5,785 nt of DNA from Candidatus Pacearchaeota archaeon UBA284 (GTDB lineage Archaea; Nanobdellota; Nanobdellia; Pacearchaeales; UBA284). This document shows, piece by piece, positions 1 through 4,300 of this stretch. The number at the start of each line of letters is the position of its first letter. Position 1 is the first letter of the stretch. A program made the translations under genes and the position numbers. The stretch is from contig DAKN01000023.1 in assembly GCA_002499185.1 (NCBI GenBank), positions 1 through 5,785 of the forward strand. Reading direction: 5' to 3'. The notes beneath the pieces were generated by a model. It was given only the letters and a program-made list of their open reading frames with translations, was not told the DNA's origin and searched no databases.

Positions 1-252
1 TTTTTTGAAATATGCTTTTATTTCTAAAGAAATTTTTTCTACCTCTAGTCTTTGAACATAAACCTCTCTAGCTGTTGGGAGATTTGTGAAGTGTGTTCCA
101 TAAAATACACTATATTTGTGTTCTTTTCCATCAAAATCTTCTGGAGATTCAGACAGGTCAATTGCTGTTATGGGCATGGAAGGATCTTCTTTTACCACTT
201 TTTCTAATGCTTTTCTTAAATTTTCCGATTTTTGATTTTCCAATGTTTCCAT
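1..252 (-). CDS. Hypothetical protein, N-terminal part (cut by left edge)
   Basis: An open frame reads from an ATG at 252 down to base 1 with no stop, giving 84 residues of a protein that continues outside the window. It begins METLENQKSENLRKALEKVV. An in-frame TAA lies upstream at 289-291, and this ATG is the first start after it. The first 20 or so residues are charged and probably helical. A mixed segment follows with ITAIDLSESPEDFDG and then YSVFYGTHFTNLPTAREVYV. No signal peptide, membrane segment, metal-binding cluster or P-loop is visible, so a soluble cytoplasmic protein is likely. I do not recognise the family. There is no Shine-Dalgarno sequence before the ATG (ATTAAAATCAAA). A TATA-like box about 38 bases upstream implies a very short leader. 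The gene follows the kinase gene on the same strand after 60 bases, but its own promoter-like box suggests separate transcription. Codon use looks like that of its neighbours, so it is probably a real gene. Confidence 0.72.
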   Translation of the reverse strand, partial: METLENQKSENLRKALEKVVKEDPSMPITAIDLSESPEDFDGKEHKYSVFYGTHFTNLPTAREVYVQRLEVEKISLEIKAYFKK

Positions 253-285
253 TTTGATTTTAATATTTTTTATAGAAAAACTAGC

Positions 286-295
286 TTTTTAAATA
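286..295 (-). promoter_or_regulatory. TATA-like box for the gene starting at 252
   Basis: On the minus strand the spacer reads AAATATTTAAAAAGC. The core TATTTAAAAA resembles an archaeal TATA box. Counting about 25 bases downstream puts transcription start near 262-266, so the leader would be only about 10-14 bases, in keeping with the missing Shine-Dalgarno site. The spacer is so A+T-rich that a chance match is possible. A minus-strand T5 run at 276-280 in the same spacer could end the upstream kinase transcript. Confidence 0.35.
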
Positions 296-312
296 TTTTG
301 AAAACCGAATAA

Positions 313-882
313 CTATTTCTTACCCTTTTTTGTTTTTTTCAAGCCGAGTTTTTTTGCTATAGCATCGACATTTTTTTCTAAATCTTTTAAAGTCCCATTA
401 TTATCCGTTTTAATCTGGGCCATCTTTACTGTTTTATAAAATTGCAATGCGGCATTATCAATTGCTTCTTCATGCAAAAATTGTTCAAATGTTCTTGAAA
501 ATCCTTTTCTTGCTCTTTTCTTTTGTCTTAAAAATCTGGTTTCTGGTTTAGCATCAATTAAAATAATTCTTGCTTTTAATCTCCTCTTTGCTTCAAGAAC
601 ATCTATCGGAGTTCTCAAGCCATCAACGACAACATTTTCCCATTTATTCTCGCGAATTTTATGGGAAACAGAATTAATAATATAATCATCACCATGTTCT
701 CTTCTTAATTCTGCTTGAACCCTTAATAAAACATATCTGTCAACAACCTTTATTCCCCTTTTTTCAGCTTCTGCCCTTAGGAAATTAGATGTTACTATTT
801 TCTTAAAACCATATTTTTCTTCAAATATTTCAGCAACTTTATCTTTTCCCGAAGCAATAGGGCCAATTACACCAATTATCAT
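313..882 (-). CDS. P-loop nucleotide kinase-like protein (dephospho-CoA kinase/dNMP kinase-like fold)
   Basis: This 189-residue protein starts with MIIGVIGPIASGKD. The segment GPIASGKD (residues 7-14) fits Walker A (GxxxxGK) with Asp in place of the usual Ser/Thr, as in some phage deoxynucleotide monophosphate kinases. VVVDGLRTPIDVLEAKR (about residues 84-100) matches the strand-plus-DGxRxPxEV element seen in CoaE-like and UPF0200-like P-loop proteins. The Arg/Lys-rich stretch at about 116-130 (RFLRQKKRARKGFSR) looks like a kinase lid, and the C-terminus ends in a Lys-rich tail. The likely role is transfer of phosphate from ATP to a small nucleotide-like substrate in the cytoplasm; the substrate cannot be read from sequence. 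The ATG at 882 is supported by an AGAGGTT site 6-7 bases upstream and leaves only a few residues before the P-loop. The gene is divergent from the ribosomal operon across 132 bases, which suggests but does not show a link to translation. The family call is sound; a specific enzyme name is not justified. Confidence 0.85.
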   Translation of the reverse strand: MIIGVIGPIASGKDKVAEIFEEKYGFKKIVTSNFLRAEAEKRGIKVVDRYVLLRVQAELRREHGDDYIINSVSHKIRENKWENVVVDGLRTPIDVLEAKRRLKARIILIDAKPETRFLRQKKRARKGFSRTFEQFLHEEAIDNAALQFYKTVKMAQIKTDNNGTLKDLEKNVDAIAKKLGLKKTKKGKK

Positions 883-888
883 TTAAAC

Positions 889-895
889 AACCTCT
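889..895 (-). promoter_or_regulatory. Shine-Dalgarno site of the kinase gene
   Basis: On the minus strand AGAGGTT lies just before TGTTTAA and the ATG, about 6-7 bases from the start codon. It can pair with the usual 3' end of archaeal 16S rRNA (complement of GGAGGTGA). It supports the ATG at 882. It is the only clear Shine-Dalgarno sequence before any gene start visible here. Confidence 0.7.
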
Positions 896-924
896 TTTTA
901 TTCTAGTTATATTACTCGATTTGG

Positions 925-933
925 ATTTAAAAA
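925..933 (-). promoter_or_regulatory. TATA-like box for the kinase gene
   Basis: The minus strand reads GGGAATATTTTTAAATCC. The TTTTTAAAT core, at an archaeal TATA distance of about 25 bases, would put transcription start near 903-905. That gives a leader of about 20 bases that would just include the Shine-Dalgarno site. A second A+T-rich stretch (TAATATAA near 905-912) is closer and would give almost no leader, so it fits the Shine-Dalgarno site less well. Confidence 0.4.
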
Positions 934-956
934 TATTCCCGATATTGACAAAAAGA

Positions 957-964
957 TTTATAAA
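957..964 (+). promoter_or_regulatory. TATA box, probable promoter of the rps12-rps7-fusA operon
   Basis: TTTATAAA, preceded by the purine-rich AAAAAGA that fits a TFB recognition element, is a good match to an archaeal core promoter. Transcription would start near 985-988, giving a leader of about 28 bases before the ATG at 1015. That leader has no Shine-Dalgarno sequence. Confidence 0.55.
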
Positions 965-988
965 GCACATTTTGAATATTTTAATACG

Positions 989-998
989 TTAAAATATA
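989..998 (+). promoter_or_regulatory. Second TATA-like element before rps12, possible leaderless promoter
   Basis: TTAAAATATA is centred about 22 bases before the ATG at 1015 and about 28 before the next in-frame ATG at 1021. That is where a TATA box lies in leaderless archaeal genes. It would explain the missing Shine-Dalgarno site. It competes with the better-looking box at 957-964; the sequence cannot decide between them. Confidence 0.35.
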
Positions 999-1014
999 GA
1001 TATTATCATCGAAA

Positions 1015-1437
1015 ATGGGAATGTTAGGTGCAAAAAAATTATCAAAGAAAAGAAGGAAATTTAGATGGAGCTCTTTTAAATATAAAAAAGCATCCTTAAA
1101 TCTGAAAGAAAAATCAGATCCATTAGAGGGAGCAAGTCAAGCAAAGGGAATTGTTTTAGAAAAAGTCCAATTAGAAGCAAAGCAGCCAAATTCTGCAATG
1201 AGAAAATGTGTTAGGGTTCAGCTTATCAAAAATGGAAAACAAGTTACGGCATTTGTTCCTGGAAATTTAGCTTCTAAATTCATAGACGAACATGACGAAG
1301 TAATAATAGAATGTATTGGCGGAAAACAGGGAAGAGCTAAAGGAGATATTCCTTGTGTTAGATTTCAAGTAATCAAAGTTAATGATCAACCACTAAGAAT
1401 GCTTGTTAAGGGCAAAATAGAAAAGGGTAGAAGATAA
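1015..1437 (+). CDS. rps12: 30S ribosomal protein S12 (uS12, archaeal/eukaryotic S23 type)
   Basis: This 140-residue protein is a core part of the small-subunit decoding centre, where its loops touch the codon-anticodon helix and the elongation factor. The basic N-terminal extension (GAKKLSKKRRKFRW) is typical of the archaeal/eukaryotic form. GIVLEKVQLEAKQPNSAMRK (45-64) carries the universal PNSA loop at 58-61, followed by CVRVQLIKNGK. FIDEHDEVIIECIGGKQGRAKGDIP (89-113) matches archaeal S12 closely. One residue is odd: the usual DIPGVRF is DIPCVRF, with Cys at 114. VPGNLASKF (81-89) also departs from the usual VPxDGxxxF loop. The start at ATG 1015 gives MGMLGAKK; the ATG at 1021 is an alternative, and neither has a Shine-Dalgarno site. 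It is the first gene of a three-gene operon; rps7 follows after 18 bases. Identity is secure. Confidence 0.97.
   Translation: MGMLGAKKLSKKRRKFRWSSFKYKKASLNLKEKSDPLEGASQAKGIVLEKVQLEAKQPNSAMRKCVRVQLIKNGKQVTAFVPGNLASKFIDEHDEVIIECIGGKQGRAKGDIPCVRFQVIKVNDQPLRMLVKGKIEKGRR
1354..1356 (+). other. S12 functional loop: Cys114 in place of Gly (DIPCVRF)
   Basis: The codon is TGT. The surrounding GDIP-VRF matches the loop known as KDLPGVRYH in bacteria and GDIPGVRF in archaea and eukaryotes, in which Gly follows the conserved Pro. Asp111, Pro113 and Arg116 are kept. Confidence 0.8.
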
Positions 1438-1455
1438 ATAAAATAAAAAATAAAA

Positions 1456-2040
1456 ATGAAAATATTTGGTTTATTTGATACAGAAGGATTGAAAGTAAGC
1501 GATAAGGGCTTAGAAAAATATATTTCTTTTGAGCCAAAATTAATGGTTAAATCCCGCGGAAGAAACAGAGGAAAATTTGCGAGAGCAAAAACAAGTATCA
1601 TTGAAAGAGTAATCAATGAATTATCTGTTCCTGGACACAGAGGAAAAAAACACAAGATTATGACAAGGGTTTCTGGAAAATATACTCAACAAACAAAAGT
1701 AGTAATTGAAACATTTAATTTAATTATAACAAGAACAAAAGAAAATCCAATCCAAGTATTGATAAGAGCCATAGAAAATGGCGCCCCAAGAGATGAGGTA
1801 ACTGCAATTGAATATGGTGGTGCAAGGTATCCACAAGCAGTTGATTGTGCTCCATCAAGAAGAATAAGTTTGGCATTAAGGAATATGATTCACGGAGCAC
1901 AAGATAAATCATTCAATAAAAAAGTTAAATTATCAGAAGCCTTAGCAAATGAAATAATTGCAGCATCAAACAATTCTAATGAAAGTGTTGCTGTAACAAA
2001 AAGAATTGAAACAGAAAAACAGGCTGATTCTGCTAGATAA
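1456..2040 (+). CDS. rps7: 30S ribosomal protein S7 (uS7, eukaryotic S5 type)
   Basis: This 194-residue protein is the primary assembly protein of the small-subunit head; it binds the 3' major domain of 16S rRNA and lines the E site. KIFGLFDTEGLKVSDKGLEKYI at the N-terminus is the archaeal/eukaryotic-type extension. The diagnostic core is NPIQVLIRAIENGAPRDE (97-114), then EYGGARYPQAVDCAPSRR (119-136), which forms the beta-hairpin and following helix. The C-terminal part (AKLSEAL-like helix, then ETEKQADSAR) ends in the usual SAR. Residues about 60-80 (GHRGKKHKIMTRVSGKYTQQ) are several residues longer than in short archaeal versions; I believe longer forms also exist, so this may be ordinary. 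The spacer before the ATG is AATAAAAAATAAAA with no Shine-Dalgarno site. The gene lies 15 bases before fusA. No truncation or missing core motif is seen. Confidence 0.97.
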   Translation: MKIFGLFDTEGLKVSDKGLEKYISFEPKLMVKSRGRNRGKFARAKTSIIERVINELSVPGHRGKKHKIMTRVSGKYTQQTKVVIETFNLIITRTKENPIQVLIRAIENGAPRDEVTAIEYGGARYPQAVDCAPSRRISLALRNMIHGAQDKSFNKKVKLSEALANEIIAASNNSNESVAVTKRIETEKQADSAR

Positions 2041-2055
2041 AAATACGAAAGTAAA

Positions 2056-4245
2056 ATGGCAAAAGAAACAAGAATAGAAAAATTTAGCCGGTTAATATCT
2101 CAGCAAAAAAATATTAGAAATATTTGTACAAGCGCACATATTCATCACGGCAAAACTGCAATGACTGATAATCTAATGGCTGCAGCAGGAATGATGTCTT
2201 CAAGATACGCCGGTGATTTGGAAAAAGGTATGATGACTTGGCAGCATGAAGATGAACAGCAAAGATATATGACTGTTGATGCAGCTAATGTTTCTATGGT
2301 CCACGAATTTGATGGGCAAGAATTTTTAATTAATCTTATTGATACACCGGGACATGTAGATTTCTCTGGAAATGTTACAAGAGCGATGAGGGCTGTTGAT
2401 GGAACAATTGTTTTAGTTTGCGCAAGCGAAGGAATAATGCCACAAACAGAAACAGTTGTAAGACAGGCACTGAGAGAAAGAGTAAAGCCAGTTTTATTTA
2501 TCAATAAATTTGACAGATTAATTAAAGAAGTAAAATTATCGCCAGAAGCAATGCAGGAAAGAATAATTAAGATTATAGCAAATTTTAATAAATTAATTGA
2601 AAAATATGCTGAACCAGAATATAAGGAAAAATGGAAGGTTAATATTACTGACGGAAGTGTAGCTTTCGGCTCAGCAAGAGATAATTGGGCATTGTCCTTG
2701 CCATTCATGAAAAAGAAAAATGTTGCATTCAAAGATATTGCAAAAATTTATGATTTAAGTGAAGAAGAAAGAACAGATTGGGTATGGAAAAATGCCGCAC
2801 TTTATGAAGTTATTTTAGATATGGCAATTAAACATTTGCCAAATCCATTAGATGCACAGAAATATAGAATTCCAAAAATTTGGCATGGTGAAACAGAAAC
2901 AGAACTCGGAACAGATTTAACAACATGCAATCCTAATGGAAAAATTGCCTTTGTTATTACAAGAATCATCGTTGATCCTAAAACAGGAAAAGAATTAAGT
3001 GTTGGAAGATTATTTTCAGGAACAGTTTATCCAGGAATGGAAGTTTATCTTAATAATATAAAACAAAGACAGAAAATTCAGCAAGTTTATATTTACGATG
3101 GAATCAAAACAGAATCAATGGAAAAAATTCCAGCAGGAAATGTTCTTGCAGTAGGTGGAATCAGCGCAGACGCATCAGAAACATTAACATCTGAACCAGA
3201 ACAGGCATTTGAAGAAATTACACATATTTTTGAGCCAGTTGTTACAGAAGCGGTTGAAGCTAAAAAACCATCTGACCTGCCAAAATTGATAAGTGTATTA
3301 AAACAAGTTGGAAAAGAGGATCCAAGTATTAAAGTCCAGATTAATGAAGAAACAGGACAGCACCTTTTATCTGGAATGGGTGAACTGCATTTGGAAATAG
3401 TCACGAACAGAATTAAGACAGAAAAAGGTGTAGAAATTAATACAAGTCCGCCGATTGTAGTATATAGAGAAACAGTAACAAAAGCATCAGGAGAATTTGA
3501 AGGACGTTCTCCAAACAAGCATAATGTTTTCATGATGACAGTTGAGCCATTAGAGGACAATGTTTATCAGGCAATTAAAGGAGGAGATATTGGCGAAGGA
3601 AGAATAAAAAAGAAAGACGAGATTTTGTGGAAGAAACTTTCTGCTTTGGGTTATAGCAATGATGAAGCAAGACAAGTAAAACAAATTTACAAAGGATGTA
3701 TGTTATTAGAAACAACTCGTGGAATTGTTCATCTTGGAGAAGTAATAGAATTAATAATGGATGCTTTTGAACAGGTTATAGATCAAGGACCATTAGCAAG
3801 AGAACCTTGTACAAAATTAAAAATCACATTAACAGATACAAAATTACATGAAGATGCTATTCATCGTGGCCCTGCTCAAGTAATTCCTGCTGTAAGAGAT
3901 GCAATAAAATCAGCAATGTTTGATGCAAGAGCCTCAATGTTTGAACCAATTCAAATATTAAAATTCGAAGGTCCTATGAATTTTATGTCCCAAATGAGTT
4001 CAATCATTCAAAGCAAGAGGGGACAAGTTATGAATGTAGAACAAGAAAACGATTTAGTTTATATCGAGGGAAAAATGCCAGTTAGTGAAATGTTTGGATT
4101 GAGTAATGATTTAAGAAGTGCAACAGAGGGTAGAGCAACATTCTTCTTGCTTGATCAGATGTTCGAGCCTGTTCCAAGAGATATTCAAGATAAAATAATC
4201 AAACAAATTAGACAAAGAAAAGGTTTGGCAGACACGCAGATTTAA
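2056..4245 (+). CDS. fusA: Translation elongation factor 2 (EF-2), with an unusual GTPase site
   Basis: At 729 residues this is a full-length archaeal EF-2, the GTPase that moves tRNA and mRNA through the ribosome. The G domain has the P-loop AHIHHGKT (27-34), switch I QQRYMTVDAANVSM (68-81), DTPGH (96-100) with catalytic His100, NKFD (150-153) and GSA (205-207). Domain II spans roughly 295-380 (ITRIIVDPKTGKELSVGRLF). Domain III contains INEETGQHLLSGMGELHLE (429-447). Domain IV carries LHEDAIHRGPAQVIP (597-611), in which His603 is the diphthamide position. Domain V ends in a helix with QIRQRKGL. Two normally near-invariant places differ: P-loop Asp is His30, and RGIT in switch I is RYMT (70-73). 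All other GTPase motifs and domains are intact, so the protein should be active and is not a decayed copy. It is the last gene of the operon; no Shine-Dalgarno site precedes the ATG, only ACGAAAGTAAA. tuf and rps10 do not follow. Confidence 0.97.
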   Translation: MAKETRIEKFSRLISQQKNIRNICTSAHIHHGKTAMTDNLMAAAGMMSSRYAGDLEKGMMTWQHEDEQQRYMTVDAANVSMVHEFDGQEFLINLIDTPGHVDFSGNVTRAMRAVDGTIVLVCASEGIMPQTETVVRQALRERVKPVLFINKFDRLIKEVKLSPEAMQERIIKIIANFNKLIEKYAEPEYKEKWKVNITDGSVAFGSARDNWALSLPFMKKKNVAFKDIAKIYDLSEEERTDWVWKNAALYEVILDMAIKHLPNPLDAQKYRIPKIWHGETETELGTDLTTCNPNGKIAFVITRIIVDPKTGKELSVGRLFSGTVYPGMEVYLNNIKQRQKIQQVYIYDGIKTESMEKIPAGNVLAVGGISADASETLTSEPEQAFEEITHIFEPVVTEAVEAKKPSDLPKLISVLKQVGKEDPSIKVQINEETGQHLLSGMGELHLEIVTNRIKTEKGVEINTSPPIVVYRETVTKASGEFEGRSPNKHNVFMMTVEPLEDNVYQAIKGGDIGEGRIKKKDEILWKKLSALGYSNDEARQVKQIYKGCMLLETTRGIVHLGEVIELIMDAFEQVIDQGPLAREPCTKLKITLTDTKLHEDAIHRGPAQVIPAVRDAIKSAMFDARASMFEPIQILKFEGPMNFMSQMSSIIQSKRGQVMNVEQENDLVYIEGKMPVSEMFGLSNDLRSATEGRATFFLLDQMFEPVPRDIQDKIIKQIRQRKGLADTQI
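2134..2157 (+). other. EF-2 P-loop with Asp-to-His change (AHIHHGKT)
   Basis: EF-2, EF-G, EF-Tu and IF5B proteins nearly always have Asp two residues before the Gly of GK[TS] in this loop (AHIDHGKT, GHVDHGKT). Here codon 30 at 2143-2145 is CAT (His). The next residue after GKT is also changed, Ala35 for the usual Thr. Gly32, Lys33 and Thr34, which hold the phosphates and magnesium, are kept. Confidence 0.85.
2236..2274 (+). other. EF-2 switch I segment, rewritten (TWQHEDEQQRYMT)
   Basis: The usual archaeal form is LDFxxxEQxRGIT. Here residues 61-73 keep EQ, Arg70 and the magnesium-binding Thr73, but have Thr-Trp near the usual Asp and Tyr71-Met72 in place of Gly-Ile. The reading frame is clean on both sides (DAANVSMVHEF follows), so this is not a sequencing frameshift. 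Confidence 0.85.
3862..3864 (+). other. EF-2 diphthamide-site histidine (His603)
   Basis: The codon CAT lies in LHEDAIHRGPAQ, the domain IV tip loop in which archaeal and eukaryotic EF-2 carry diphthamide on this His. The loop matches the ordinary archaeal form HRGPAQ. Whether the modification is made depends on Dph enzymes that are not in this window. Confidence 0.8.
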
Positions 4246-4300
4246 TCATAGGTTTAATTTTCTAGAAGTTATTTAGGAGATATTTATAAAAAATTATCTT
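4246..4300. other. Convergent spacer between fusA and the metalloprotease gene
   Basis: The two genes end facing each other across 55 bases. The spacer holds a short T4 run on the plus strand (4258-4261), a weak candidate for ending the fusA transcript. No G+C-rich hairpin is visible. AGGAGATATTTATAAA near 4275-4290 resembles regulatory elements but leads into no plus-strand gene. Confidence 0.5.
4288..4293 (-). terminator. Possible oligo-T terminator of the metalloprotease gene
   Basis: On the minus strand a T6 run (TAATTTTTTATAA) lies seven bases after the TGA stop. Archaeal transcription often ends at oligo-T tracts without a hairpin, so the position fits. In DNA this A+T-rich the match is only suggestive. 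Confidence 0.3.

Noticed and set aside
262..297. Inverted repeat AATATTT / AAATATT with a 22-base loop in the spacer downstream of the kinase gene
   Set aside because: The arms are seven bases of pure A/T in a very A+T-rich spacer and overlap a TATA-like box; chance is the likeliest explanation.
2229..2236. ATGATGA inside fusA (also near 3532 and 3659), resembling a C/D box sRNA C-box
   Set aside because: No CTGA D-box lies at the right distance, and the bases are explained by the EF-2 coding sequence.
2145..2732. A 195-codon minus-strand open frame opposite fusA
   Set aside because: It is a shadow of the EF-2 coding sequence, which is conserved on the plus strand across this whole stretch.
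2056..4245. The EF-2 gene as a degraded or paralogous, non-translocase copy because of its altered GTPase motifs
   Set aside because: All domains, the catalytic His, NKxD and the diphthamide loop are intact, and the gene sits in the normal S12-S7 operon.
4275..4290. AGGAG and TTTATAAA motifs on the plus strand after fusA, resembling an SD site or promoter
   Set aside because: No plus-strand gene follows; the downstream DNA is the coding region of the minus-strand metalloprotease.
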